Below are positions 9,986-22,206 of a stretch of DNA of 64,000 nt, one piece after another. The translations under genes and the position numbers were made by a program. The notes under the pieces are model-generated. The model did no database searches. It was given only the letters and a program-made list of their open reading frames with translations, and had not been told where the DNA came from. This stretch comes from Homarus americanus (Eukaryota > Arthropoda > Malacostraca > Decapoda > Nephropidae). The DNA lies in the NCBI RefSeq assembly GCF_018991925.1, contig NW_024725489.1, positions 9,701,816-9,765,815 on the forward strand, in the 5' to 3' direction. Each line of letters opens with the position of its first letter. The first letter of the stretch is position 1.

Positions 9986-11620
9986 CCAGCTAAGCTCAAA
10001 ACGGGATTTGTCGAAATTTTGATGACGTGAATTGAGTAAGGTGTGTGCTGTCCTAATGTAAGTTTAGCTACAATAAATTTAAACTGGGTAACAACACTAT
10101 ATTACCCTGTGTTTAATTGACAGTTGTACTTATATTAATATGGGTTAATGCATATGTATTATATAATTCTATCACTTCCTATAATTTTCCAGGAGCTGTG
10201 AGATATCATGACGTGATCATGTGATCCCTACTTTCCACTGGCAGGCGCTCTTCCTAAAGAAGCTGACCCAGCTTTTTAGAGCCTGCTTCTCTACCCAGTT
10301 ATCACTTAACCTTCATGAGAGTAGGACGTTGATCCGTCTTCAAGTAATGTAAATTATTGTTTATCAGACCATATATCACAGCCCAGAAAGAACAGCACAT
10401 ATAACACTAAGTAGATGAGCAGGTGTACACCCACACAAGTTGACACACCCTACAGTGAGATTAAGACGTGACCCAGGAAGGTCAGGGTCACAAGGTATCT
10501 GAGTTAACCCGGCGTTATGACTGTGTTAAAGAAACTCACCTGACCAAGACACATCCGGGTGGTAATAATTAGGAAGCTTTACCTACCGGCAACATGACCA
10601 CGCATCTGGGCAAACACAGCTGTCCAGATCTAACCAGTTTAGTGTTAATTAGGCGAGATCACGGTCACATTGACCCAGAGTTCTCACCTCCGCGTCATTA
10701 TTTAACCCGGCGTCACGACCGTGTTACTCAAGAAGCTACCCTCCAGCCAGTACACTTGTCAGCTGGCCAGACACACCCAGAGTAGTGACGACATCTTCCG
10801 GCTTGTCATCGCCAATATAAGGAGCCTGCAGCTCCTTCCAAGAGGCATTCAGAATATTATTGTAACAGGGAAGGGGCCGACAGCTCCTTCCCAGAGGGAG
10901 ACTTCCTTCCCCAGCACCGAGTCTCCAGCTAGTAGAGTCTCCTATAGGAGACATAGTTAAGCAGCACCTGCAGCTTCCCCAACCGCTGGGCCTCCCTCAG
11001 GTCACACGTGAGTCATTGTCAGAGCGATCCACTAGGGTGAGTTACTTAAGGTGGGAAGTGTATCCATTTCATGTTTGTTGTCCGAGAGTCAATGTCTAGT
11101 GACGTAAATATAATGATCTATTAATGTGTCTGTGTCATTCAGTTAAATAATAAATAGTTGTACTTTGAGTTGCCGTTTAGAAGATTTCCCCTAAAAACAT
11201 TGAAATTGTTAAAGAACTAATCGGCCACGCTATCAAACTTTCCTCACTTTACAACCCTACAACTATAAATTCTTACCAATCTAGTTACATACAGTATAAT
11301 TATTAATGTGTTTCATTACACTTACACTAACAGCTTAAAGTGTTAATTATGGTGTTATCCTTAATGACTGTGCATAATATGTTTTTATAAACAAATGGAG
11401 AAAGGACCATTTGGGTTTTGCAAAGTTAACCCACAAACTTTTTATGTAGCCAAGTTCCTGTTACTACAAAAAGATTACAACACTACACATAACTTGGCTA
11501 CCTTTATGCTGTTAGCTTTATATTTCAACAACACGATTAGTAATGTATCATTATATTCCTGTATCCATGTTATCCCCTATCCTTGTGTCCCTGTATCACA
11601 TGGGAGGGATGGTACTGTAG

Positions 11621-11645
11621 TTAGGTTAGGTTAGGTTCGGTTAGG
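11621..11645 (+). repeat. Interstitial (TTAGG)n tract
   Basis: TTAGGTTAGGTTAGG, then a TTCGG variant and a further TTAGG: five units, one mutated. TTAGG is the ancestral arthropod telomere repeat. The tract is too short to be a telomere. Confidence 0.7.
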
Positions 11646-11729
11646 TCACCAGGCATCACAGGTGTTACCAGGATCACCTCACTGTAACAAAGGTCGTCAA
11701 ATAATAAAGTAATCCGAGTGAAGGATTTA

Positions 11730-11992
11730 GTAGATGAACCTAGGAATAGTAAACGTGTTGAACAACTAAGTACAGTAGATTATCTTGGGAATAGTTTTAA
11801 TGGACTAGATAAATCTCGGTGAAGGAATAACATAGATCTACCTTTGGAATAGTAAACGTTATGCGTAGATCAACCTGGGAATAGTAAACGTTATGCGTAG
11901 ATCTACCTGGTAATAGTAAACGTTTTGCATAGATCAACCTAAGAATAGTAAACGTTTTGCTTAAATCCTCCTGGGAATGGTAATTTACGTAA
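11730..11992. repeat. 32-bp minisatellite
   Basis: About eight diverged units; the best are four consecutive copies near 11833-11960 of the form TAGATCAACCTGGGAATAGT followed by AAACGTTATGCG. Outer units are degraded. No coding role. Confidence 0.8.
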
Positions 11993-12194
11993 ATAAGCAT
12001 AATAATGAAGAATGTATATACTTACTCACACGAGAATATTATATTATTACCAACAATTAATTTATTCTTCATGGTTTACTGACGGGTCTGACACAATGAC
12101 AAGCTACTAAAATCCCGTTTATGTTGTAGTTTTCCTCGTGGATATGTTCCCTTACAGATAATAGACAACAGCTTCACGCTCTGCCTATAGAACT

Positions 12195-12270
12195 CTACAG
12201 GTGTTTGTGTTCTCTCCTGTAGTTAGAACTGAGTACCCAGAACCCCTACATTGTGCAGAGAGTACCTACA
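12195..12270 (+). repeat. gypsy-2 5' LTR, last part only
   Basis: Shares the block ACTCTACAGGTGTTTGTGTT, then CTCTCCTGTAGTTAGAAC, then ACCCAGAACCCCTACA with the 3' LTR at 26289-26595. Upstream of about 12195 the similarity stops, so most of this LTR has been deleted. Confidence 0.8.
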
Positions 12271-12288
12271 TGGCACAGTGATTTGAGT
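12271..12288 (+). promoter_or_regulatory. gypsy-2 primer-binding site
   Basis: TGGCACAGTGATTTGAGT follows the LTR end ...CTACA directly and resembles the gypsy-1 site. Primer tRNA not identified. Confidence 0.55.
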
Positions 12289-12844
12289 GATTGGAAATAT
12301 AAGTGCCGTTCTGTATAGTTAAGACTGGTAGACACCAAGCTTCGTCATCCATCAACCGTCGCTCTCCTAATGGCATTGTCTCCCACAAAAACTCGTTTGA
12401 ATTACCAACGAGTTTTGAGCAGTGTTTCAGTGACAGCAAGTTCCTCTGAAGTGCCCTCGTGTGTGTAGTGCTAAAGTGTGACCTTGTTCTAAAGGATTCC
12501 CAAGGTGGAAGGCTGGTATAGGGCATTTGTGATGAGAAGTGCGTCAGCGCACCCTCCCCCGGCTGTGTCTCGCTGGTAACTGATCAGCGCTCTCTGAGCC
12601 CCACCACTCCCTGACCCCTCCGCCCATCCCCGGCCTCCCACACCTCCACACACCACCATGCACAGTTGCACACATACACACACGAACGAACGAACACACT
12701 GACCGCAGTTATTTCTTTATATATATTTTCTATATATAAGTTACTTATCTGTGGATTCAATAAATTTTTTGTCTCAGATCTTGTTGATATGACGGTCTAA
12801 CCGGTCAACACTGATTTGAGATACAATATACAGATAAAGTAATT

Positions 12845-13738
12845 ATGCCCCGGGCCTTACGCAGTGGTGTCCCTAGCGCCAGGATGACTCAGACGGATGA
12901 CAGCTCTACAGAGATGGATGACCAGTCAGAACGCGAAGCTCCACCCTCTCCCACCACATCTCGCAGCCCTTCACCTCGACCTTCAGCCTTGTCTTCAGAG
13001 ATGATTGCTCTGATGAAGTTTATGAGGGAGGAAAGGCGTGAGGATGAAGCGAGAAGACGTGTTGAGGACGAAGAAAGGTGACAAGAGGAGGCAAACAGAG
13101 ACCACCAAAGGGGATTGCAAGATAGTGAACGGTTTGCAGCTTTGATATCTAGCCTCACTGCTAACCAAGCCCCTGGCTCTCCCACTGCCTCGGTATCGAC
13201 TGGATCAGATACCTTGTCAACGCCTTCTGTACGCCCCCCAGCCCCCCCAAAGCGGCTGCCCAAACCCCACCCATCTTGAAGCCTGATGTGACTTTCCAGA
13301 CTTTTCGTGAGTGGCGGCGACGGTGGAGTGATTATTCTACAATGGTGGATCTGCAGAGCTTGCCACAGCCTAAACAACTCATTCAGCTACATATGTGCCT
13401 GACTTTGGAAACATATGTTGCAGGTGCCCCCGACTTCTTCATTGTCTGTAGAGGAGGTACTGGATGTTATAGAACGGCACATCAAAGGTCAGCAGAATGA
13501 AGCTCTACGCACGAGGAAATTGTTTAGCTGTAGACAGCTGGAGGGCGAGACTTTTGACGCCTTCTATGTACGACTCAAGAGAGCCTCGGAAGAGGTAAAC
13601 ATATGTCCCGGTAATCACCAGCAGTGCGAGGAGACCCAGTTGAAGCAGGTGATCCTGAAGAGGAGCTTGTCCAACGCCTCACCTCCCTCGACTATTCCTT
13701 TTCTCTTAAGGATGTGTTGACAATATGTCGCTCCTAAA
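12845..13738 (+). pseudogene. gypsy-2 gag
   Basis: Starts at ATG 12845. The first 78 codons hold a Ser/Pro-rich start and a charged helix (FMREERREDEARRRVEDEER), then a TGA. A second frame (13276-13500) carries the core FREWRRRWSDYSTMVDLQ, nearly the same as gypsy-1; a third (13415-13720) carries VEEVLDVIERHIKGQQNEAL and FDAFYVRLKRASEEV. One stop and at least three frameshifts. It is the structural particle protein in intact relatives. Confidence 0.8.
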
Positions 13739-13794
13739 AGGCTGCCAGGTGTGCAACCTCTGCCATCCGAGCTCCCCCTACAGCTGTATGGGCT

Positions 13795-15052
13795 ATGTCC
13801 CAATACAAGAAGGACAAGAAGTCTACCCCAACGCCTACGCCCATGCCCGGCTCCCTTTGCAACAGCTGTGGTAGGCAGCACGGAACGCAGGTGTGTCCAT
13901 CTGCTGAGTCTACGTGCAACAGTTGTGACCGCAAGGGCCACTGGTCACTTACAGTACAGTGCCCAGCCAAACTCAGTGCAATGTGTGTGGTCGTCTGGGC
14001 AACTATGACAAGTGACCAACAAACCCAAGGGACAGGGTCGGCGGAAGCAGCAGCGCCCTTCCACCAGTGAGGGCCGCCCACAGTCATCAAATCAGAGGCA
14101 TGACGACCCTGGACAACGCCCAAGCCATATTAGGAAGGTGTACTCCTCCTCGTGCCCCAGGACCAAAGTTCCCCAGCACGTCAGCGTCATCGTGACCTAC
14201 GGCAGTGTGTCATCCTGTCTCGAGATGCTGCCCGACACCGGCGCTGATACTACGGTCATCGGTCCCCAGCATTTGCAATGCTTGGGGCTCTCTCCAAGTG
14301 ATCTAGGACCGCCTCCCAAGGATATCCGCTTCACGGCAGATGTTTCACAGATGGCCCCAGCCCTAGGTTCACTCTATGCACATGTCACCTTTGGCAACAG
14401 GTCGTGTCAAGCCTGGATTGATGTGCATAATGGTGTCCCGACTCCTTTGCTGTCCTACACACCTTGCCAAGAGTTGGCCATCATCTCCCAGGACTTCCCA
14501 AAACCGATTCTCGAGGTAAAATACGCCAACAGGGTGCACGAAGGGAGCAGCAACTACCCTGCTGTCGCCCCACCCCTACCTCTGGTCAGTGACACCTCTC
14601 CTTCGGTAGTTGTCCCTGCTGCTTTACGCCCCCACGTCTTGGCTCGCCTTCACGACAGTCACCGTGGAGCCGAGGCCACCAAACGGTGTGCAAGACAGAC
14701 TGTATTCCGCCCTGGCATCGACTCATACACCTCAAATGCTGTCCATGCGTGTGAGCCCTGCCAAGTTCTTCAACCCAGCCAGCAGCAGGAACCCTTCATG
14801 AGTAACGACAACCCCAACAGCCCCTTTGAGTCTGTATCGGCGGACTATTTCTGTGTGTCAGGAGAGTCCTTCCTGGTTATCGTCGACCGTCTCTCTGGTT
14901 GGCCGGTTGTCATCAAGTGCGGTAATGATAAGACGTCTGCCGCCACCATCAGCAAATTCCGCCACTACTTCCGTTATGTGGGCGTTCCTGTGTGCCTGCA
15001 AACAGACTGAGGGCCCCAGTTCACAAGCCTGGGCTTTGCTGCGTTCCTCTAC
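13795..15052 (+). pseudogene. gypsy-2 zinc knuckles, protease and integrase core
   Basis: Knuckles CNSCGRQHGTQVC and CNSCDRKGHW lie near 13855-13965. From 14012 a 332-codon frame has the retropepsin motif DTGADTTVIG, then PLLSYTPCQELAII and, after a short proline-rich joint, the integrase: zinc finger with LHDSHRG and CEPCQ, first catalytic Asp in SADYF, IVDRLSGWP, second Asp in LQTD followed by a TGA and GPQFTSLGFAAFLY. RT and RNase H, normally between protease and integrase, are gone. The frame stops at the gypsy-3 insertion and resumes at 25654 with RWGGWHV. Confidence 0.85.
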
Positions 15053-15253
15053 TGTAAGGGCGGAAACGATCTTCCTGCTCGTTACCGCTGCTAACTCTCT
15101 CGTTTGCTGGTGCAGACGACACTTGGGAGCGGTTGGACAGAGGTGAGAACGGCAGCGACAATCTGGGTCACAGGCAGATCCAACCCAGCCGCCATACAGT
15201 CACTATCTAGCTCCCCTGCTGTTCGTCAAATTCTGGCTGTGTATCTCATCATA
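15053..15253 (+). repeat. gypsy-3 5' LTR, first part
   Basis: Matches 24906-25110 nearly base for base (GGCGGAAACGATCTTCCTGC onward). Broken at ATCTCATCATA by LINE-G. Confidence 0.9.
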
Positions 15254-15503
15254 CATCACACGTTGGGTGGCGGGCACTGGTAAACATAGCTGTGAGCGCT
15301 AGCTCCCAAATTTGGGATGTTTTTGAGCCTATTACATTATCTGAAGGATATATAGACTTACCTACTTGTGTATAAGGACCTGAGGATAAGATAAGTATCG
15401 TCAAGCAACTTTGGTGTTGGGAACTTACTGTTTACCACAGGAAAATAACTGCTCGGGGTCCCATCACTCCTGGCTGGGTGTTGTGGGATGTCAACATTGC
15501 CCC

Positions 15504-17103
15504 ATGGAAAGTGAATTATCGCTTAAGAACTCTACATGGAAGAGTAAAGAAAAGATAGTATTGGACGAAGTTCTTGAAGACCTTGAGTTGAGTAGTGATG
15601 AGTCTACTACGAGTGATGAAGCACAAGGGAAGTTCGAAAGTGAGAAAATACAGCTACAACAAGAGGTAGTGAAAAAGAAAGAAATTTCTAAAAGGATGAG
15701 GGAGACAAGCTGACAAGAGGACAGTGAAAGCGGAGAAGTGAGAGAGGAGAAGAGACAAAAAAATCTAGGACAAAAAACGTGTGTGGGTGGTAATCATAAT
15801 GGAAATAACAGAAAGGAGATAGTGGAGAATGGATCAAGAACAGAGCAAAGTATGGAATTTGAAGGAAGCAGACAAGAACACACACAAGGTAATGTTGGTC
15901 GTGTCAGGAAGAGATTCATTTTTCCACAGTCATGCCCGATGACCTTCCTTGAAAAATTAAAATGGGCAGTACAACTAGGACGGAAGCATCGCAGCTTTGA
16001 ACCTCTTTTGAAAGAAGGCACACACAAGCCTTATCTTACAGTGGGGACCATGGAGGCTGTGGAAATTTTGACAACTGTTGGGTACAAGGGATTACTGATG
16101 GTTTTGCCAGAGGAGAGCGACATACTACTTACAAAGGTTATAATCTTCAGGTACCCTGTAATACTAGATGCAGAATACTTATTGGATGACGAAAGATTTG
16201 TTTGGGTCAAGAGACATTTAATAAGGGGCGAAGAGAGAAGCCAGGTTATTGCTCTAATGAGAGGAAAGGTTCCAGAGAAAGTGTTCTCTCACAGGAGCAG
16301 GGTATAGGAAGGTGGCACTATATGTGGAGGGACCAATAATGTGTCTCAAGTGTTGCAGATGGGGACATAAGGCCTGGAGCTGTCGACTGGACCCACGTTG
16401 TAGATTCTGTGGGAAGAGGCACGAATCTAGCAACTGTAAGGACAAGATCAATGCAGGAGAGAAAGTGAAGCCTTGTTGTTGTAATTGTGGTAAAACTTAC
16501 AATGCTAGTTCAATTGCATGCGAGATGAGGCCACGTTTGAGAAGTGACCAACAAAGGAACTATTCAGAGAACACTGAAGAAGTACGCTGTGGTTTGACAG
16601 TGACAAGACAGCAGGAGAGCACACAGACAGTGGAGACAGTGATCCCTGAGAATGCCTGGCATGAAGATTCAAGAAGGATAAGGACTGCACTTGCGGCCGG
16701 AAGAGTTGTTGATGCCAGGAACAAACAGAGTAATAAACAAGTAGCAAGTGAGAGTAGTGGTGCAGCCCTCCAGGTTAGTGATAAAACTGTGCAAGAAATT
16801 CTGGGAGAAGAGGTGCGTAAGATGTTTCAGCTTTTGCAAAAGTTAGGTCAGAAAATAGAAGTGATAGAAAAAAGACTTGATACAGTGATAAATAAAGAAA
16901 GGGAAAACAAAGCTGTGAATAATGTAGAATTAGAAGGGAAAGAGGAAAGTGAAGAGCTCAAGCTTTTGAAAAATTCAGTGCTTAGAATAAGTATTAAAGG
17001 GAAGGAGAGGAAAATAAAGGATTGTGTAGTGCAAGGAGCAACAACTGAAAGTTGTAAAAATGTGTTGGTAAAGTGTAAAGATGCTTATAAAGAAAAACTT
17101 TGA
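15504..17103 (+). pseudogene. LINE-G ORF1, nucleic-acid-binding protein
   Basis: Start ATG 15504. First part is acidic and lysine-rich, one TGA at 15711-15713; the frame then goes on to 16307, and a one-base shift leads into 16312-17103. The second part has zinc knuckles CLKCCRWGHKAWSC, CRFCGKRHESSNC and CCNCGKTYNASSIAC, and a coiled-coil-like helix (MFQLLQKLGQKIEVIEKRL). In working LINEs this protein coats the RNA. One stop plus one shift only. Confidence 0.75.
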
Positions 17104-17184
17104 GGAAATGGGAATCTGTGCAGGAGGATTGGGCCTTCTTAAAGAATCTGATTGGAAAGGATATAAAATGTGTAAATATTAATC

Positions 17185-19465
17185 ATGGATCTAGCTAGCC
17201 TTAAGATAATGTCCTGGAATGTTAATGGTCTACGAAATAGAGTGACAGATGTACATTACTTTACCCTTACCCTTAAAAATAATATTGACATAATTACCCT
17301 TCAAGAGACTGGGGACAGGAAAGGCGACCTGCTTAAACTGTCTGGATATAAGGGATTTCATCTCTATTCGGGTGAAGGTATAAGAGGGGTCTCAACATAC
17401 ATTAAGAATTCCATACCAGCAGAACTAGTTGGAAGCCCGAGTAGAGTACAAGGAATAGAAAGTGTCTGTACAAAGTTATATTTGAAGGAAGGAGAATTGA
17501 ACATAGCAAATTTGTATATTTCTGGAGGCTGTTTTGACCTCAACTTCTTACCAGATTGCATGTTTTTGGACTCAACTTTGGCTGTAGGAGATTTTAATGC
17601 TCGACATCCAAGACTCGAAACAATGGGGAGAATTAATAGTAATGGTATAAAATTTTGGCAATTTTTACAAGATCACCCAGATGCTTACTTGTTAGGAAAT
17701 GAGGAAGTGACTCATATTAAAGGAGGAAGGTTAGACTATGCTTGCATGATAAGCAGTCAGGGAGTCCAGGGAGAATGCGAGATAATAAGGGAGCTAGTCA
17801 GTGACCATTTTGTTGTGTATGTTCAATTACCATTAGGGAAGAGACAGGTGAGATATAGGAGGAAGAGATTGAAACTAAGCAAGGCTGACACAGAAGTGTT
17901 TACCCAAAATATAGAGAAATGGTACAGAAATTATACACCAGTCTGTATGGATAGCTTTTATAATGACTTAGTTGGGGAGATAGAAAGATATTTAACTAAG
18001 TCAACACAGAAAAAGATAAATAATAAGACACATGGGGCTAGGAAACACTGCTATACCAATGACAAAATGTTGAAGGGATGGACACAAATGTTAAGGGCAG
18101 CACATAAAGATTGGGTAAAGAATGGTAGAAGAGAAGAAGATAGGGAAATCTTCATGGATATAGCCAAAATATGTGGGCAGGCTAGGAAGGAGGCAAGGGA
18201 GAAATATTGGCAAGACTTTGCACAGCACATTGGGGAGAGTAAAAATCTCAAAGAAATATGGCAGGATATTAACAAAATTAGAGGATAAAGGAGTAATTTT
18301 ATTAGTCATCCTCATCCAGAGGAAGAAGCTAATAAACTGGTTGACAAATGGGCTAAAGCAGCTAGTGTTGCCTCCCTTCCTAACAGGACAATAGAAGCAT
18401 TAGATGAGTGGCAAAATGAAAGAAGATTTATTTCATCATCTCTTAATATTTGTGATGTAACATGTGTAGATATTACTCAAGATGAGTTATTAAATACTGT
18501 TAAAAAACGAAAATCTACAGCACGAGGCGAAGATGTGTGACTTATGAAATTTTGAACTGCTTAGTTGGTATGGAAAATAGTCCATTATTAGATTTATTCA
18601 ACATGATCTATACAGAGGGTAGATTACCAACAGAATGGAAGAAAGCGATAGTTATTCTTGTCCCTAAGGCAACTGGTGGATACAGGCCAGTGTCTTTAAC
18701 ATCTTGTTTTTCCAAGATGATGGAGAGAGTATTATTAAATATCTTGTAATTTATTTGCTTTTTGGAAGGGAAATGTACTTCAGACTGTGTTATAAAATGT
18801 TTATCAAATGATGCAGACAGATGTAGAGTTTTTGTGGATTTACAAGGAGCATTTGATAAAGCTCACAGTGAAGTAGTTATGAATGAACTGGCTGCTCTAG
18901 GGGTATCAGGAAAGCTGTTACACTGGATAGGTGACTAATTGCATGGAAGGAGCATCTGTGTATGGTATCAGGGATGTTTGTCTGAGGAAAGAGCACTTGA
19001 ACTAGGCACTCCCCAAGGGGGAGTATTGAGTCCAATGTTATTTAATGTGTTAATGAACAAGATAGCCTCACACAAATATCCCAAAGGAGTTGTCACCATC
19101 ATTTATGCAGATGACATCTTATTTCAAGGAAACTCTGTACAAAATTTGCAGATTGCATTAAATAATTTTAGTGTTCTTTCTCAAAAGATGGGCTTAGTTA
19201 TCAATGAAGAAAAAACCAAGTGTGAATGTAAAGGAAGAGGAACTGAATCCGTTTTTCTAAATGGAAAAATTGTTGAGAAAGTGTCAAAGTATAAATATTT
19301 AGGAATGTATATTGGCTTTACTTGTGAAAGTAAAGAGGCAGAAATATATCATGTCCTCACTCAATGTAGAGCAAGATTACAGCCCTTGAAGGCTCTAGCA
19401 TGTTGTGGTAAAGGTGCTGGGGTACCCATACTGAGAATGATGTATATTTCTACCATCAGATCACT

Positions 19466-19467
<2 letters not shown>
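17185..19467 (+). pseudogene. LINE-G ORF2, endonuclease and reverse transcriptase
   Basis: From ATG 17185 a 367-codon frame holds the AP endonuclease: IMSWNVNGLRNR, IITLQETG, AVGDFNARHP and ELVSDHFVV. It ends in a stop at 18286-18288. RT follows in pieces: RLPTEWKKAIVILVPK, GYRPVSLTSCFSKMMERV, RVFVDLQGAFDKAH, then frame 18939-19487 with LGTPQGGVLSPMLFNVLM, IIYADDILF (catalytic) and KYLGMYIG. The sequence breaks at 19467 in ISTIRS, where a relative at 52264 continues with VIDYAAPTL. Four or five stops or shifts in all. Confidence 0.85.
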
Positions 19468-19983
<516 letters not shown>

Positions 19984-20188
19984 ACAAATTGATTTTAAAG
20001 GGGTTAAAATGTTCTTTAAAATTAAGAAAAATCATAATTTTTACAAGTTATTAGGCATTTAAGAAAGGCCCTGAATGTTAAATAAATATTAACAAAAATA
20101 TGCTTAGAATACTCTAATTTATTACATGGAGATATTTTTAGATATTTTTAATATTGTGTATCATTTCACAAAAATAGATGGTCTATCA

Positions 20189-20923
20189 CAGTGGTTCTCA
20201 ACCAGGGGGGAATTCCCCCCAGGGGGGGAATTCAGGTTTTCAGGGGGGGGGGAAACTGATTCGGGAGCAAGAGATATGTTCGATGAGAAATCAATCACAG
20301 AATTTTGGCCCTTGATGTGCGATTCCTACCCAAAAGTGGCAGAAAGAGCTATCCGTGCATTGCTTCCGTTTGTGTCGACATATCTTTGTGAGTCAGGCTT
20401 TTCAACTCTGTTGCAAATTAAAACGAAGCAACGTAGTAGATTAGAGGTAGAAAATGACCTGCGTTGTGCCCTTTCAAGCACTCCTCCGCGTATCCCAGAA
20501 TTGGCGAAGAAAAAACAATCACAGGTTTCTCATTGACTGTCATCTTCATCTGAATAAAATTAATTACAAATTTACAATATCCTGGTATTCTATTGAACTT
20601 TTTGTTTATTGCATTATGCATCAGTTTGGTCTGTTAAGTAATTCATTATAAATAAAAAAAAAACTATTTTACTTTTATTCAAGTTTTATAAATCCATCAA
20701 CATTTTCAATTGGCATTTAATTTGTAAAACTCCACTATAAAAATAATCCATGTAAAATTGTAAATGTATATGTACTAATGGAAAAAATAAAGGATTTTCA
20801 TTATTATATGCATATTATTTGGAATGCACTTTTTGAGGCAGACAATCTTGGAAAGGAGGGGGGCATGACATTCTGACATATGGTGAAAGGGGTGCATGGG
20901 GCAAACAAGGTTGAGAACCACTG
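20189..20923 (+). mobile_element. hAT-1a: short hAT element
   Basis: 735 bp with inverted ends CAGTGGTTCTCAACC and GGTTGAGAACCACTG, typical of hAT elements. It encodes only the C-terminal part of a transposase. A near-identical copy of almost the same length lies at 57479-58212 in the other orientation. The 8-bp flanks here do not match each other (GTCTATCA and ATGTAGAA); the LINE-G frame restarts right after the right end, so the left flank has probably been deleted or rearranged. Confidence 0.85.
20276..20536 (+). CDS. hAT transposase C-terminal dimerisation domain, copy a
   Basis: 86 residues from ATG 20276, no stop. Contains EFWPLMCDSYPKVAERAIRA, then LLPFVSTYLCESGFSTLL and LRCALSSTPPRIPEL. 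The STYLCESGFS block is the conserved end of hAT transposases of the ZBED5/EPM2AIP1-like type, the region through which subunits pair. The DDE core and the BED zinc finger are absent. The copy at 57866-58126 has the same length and one visible residue change (Leu to Gln). A small protein of this kind could poison a full-length transposase; that is inference. Confidence 0.65.
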   Translation: MFDEKSITEFWPLMCDSYPKVAERAIRALLPFVSTYLCESGFSTLLQIKTKQRSRLEVENDLRCALSSTPPRIPELAKKKQSQVSH

Positions 20924-20929
20924 ATGTAG

Positions 20930-21499
20930 AAAATTAGTAAATACAATAAGGAAAATGGCCATAATGTTCAATTTGTATGGGTCCCTTCACATGTAGGCAT
21001 TGGTCTTAATGAAGCAGTAGATATAATAGCAAAAAGAGCCACGGAAAAGGTCGAGATCGACATAATATGTACTAAAATCTAGAAACAATTAAGGAGTAAA
21101 TTACGGAAAATATAATCAATAGAAGATAATTTCAAAAGGAATGAAATGTACGAGAAAAGTGAAACAATGAAACATTACCATCATGTTCTCATGAACACAA
21201 AATTTACATATGGGAAAGATAGGAGTAGGTGGAAAGATTCAGTGTATATGAGGTTAAGATTAGGATATAAATATTATTGGGAACTTGGAGCTGAGAGAAG
21301 TGAACAGGATAAAGAATGTAGAGTTTGTAGAACACCCAGATCCCATACCCTGCCACATTATATACTGGAATGCCCATTGCTTAATGTATATAGAAATGCC
21401 CATATAAATAATGTCTCCATGCAAATAGAGTGGATGTTTAAAAATAGGAAAATAGATGAAATATTAAAGAAATATAGAAATTTTGCATCTAGAATATAA
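20930..21499 (+). pseudogene. LINE-G ORF2, RNase H end and C-terminal CCHC
   Basis: One frame reads KENGHNVQFVWVPSHVGIG, the last RNase H motif, then NEAVDIIAKRATEK, and a TAG near 21079. From 21146 a 117-codon frame holds YMRLRLGYKYYWELG and CRVCRTPRSHTLPHYILEC (spacing CX2CX9HX4C), the usual C-terminal finger. The first three RNase H motifs and the RT thumb are missing. Confidence 0.8.
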
Positions 21500-21666
21500 C
21501 TATGTATGTATATAACTGATTATATGAAATATTAGGGATTTATGTGAGTCCTGAGAGGGACATTCCTGGACTGGGGTGGGGATGACTAGTGTCACTTCAT
21601 CCCTTTGAGATGTATTAATGTTTTTTGTATCTCAATAAACGTATCAGTCAATAAAATCTCATCATA

Positions 21667-22206
21667 GATCCTGGACTCGTGGGCTGTGTCCCCAGACCTT
21701 CACTTATATACTGTCAATTCTCTGGTCATCTACCACTACCACATACCACGACCGTCAGTTCATCTCAATCCGTCTGTGCTCCGGTGTTCTCCTGCCATTT
21801 CAAGACGTCGGTCGAGTGTGGAGTTGAATGGACGCTTCCCTACCCTGAGTGTGGATCACCGTGTTCCAGAACCTTCCCCCAGGGCCACTGCCGTAGGAAA
21901 TATCTGTTCATTGTTTGATTCTATTAATTGCTGACTCCCATTAATTGTTTGCTCCCTTTAATTGTTTGCTTTCATTAATTGTTTGACTCCATTAACTGTT
22001 GACTGACTTAATTGTTTGACTCCCGTTATTATTTGATGTTTGTTGAGTGGTGTCAGAGTTTTGTGTTATATTTTATATAGTAAAGAGATGTCAATCTCAA
22101 ACGGTTGTTTGCCATTCCTCCGAAAACCATGGTCCTTGACTTTCCTATATTAAGAACCTGATTAGTCTGGTAAGGAATTTCTATCCCTAAGTCCCAGGCC
22201 TTTACA
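21667..22206 (+). repeat. gypsy-3 5' LTR, second part
   Basis: Matches 25109-25648 with few differences, ending GTCCCAGGCCTTTACA. Together with 15053-15253 it makes one LTR. Contains several TTAATTGTTTG repeats and GTTATATTTTATATAG, a possible TATA region. Confidence 0.9.

Larger units (their letters stand above)
9986..12194. other. Gene-free stretch with minor repeats
   Basis: No domain-bearing frame on either strand. Two diverged copies of TTAACCCGGCGTYAYGACYG lie at about 10504 and 10702. A weak TATA-like AATATAAGG at about 10815 and AATAATAAATAG at about 11145 could mark an old LTR, but no partner copy, primer site or duplication was found. A short TTAGG run and a 32-bp minisatellite lie in its second half. 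Confidence 0.45.

Noticed and set aside
10594..10960. Small overlapping frames as a host gene
   Set aside because: No motif, no start context and no continuity between frames; composition equals the flanks.
10740..11180. An LTR with TATA and AATAAA boxes
   Set aside because: No second copy, primer site or flanking duplication in the window.
20181..20931. An 8-bp target duplication for hAT-1a
   Set aside because: The flanks GTCTATCA and ATGTAGAA do not match, so none is claimed.
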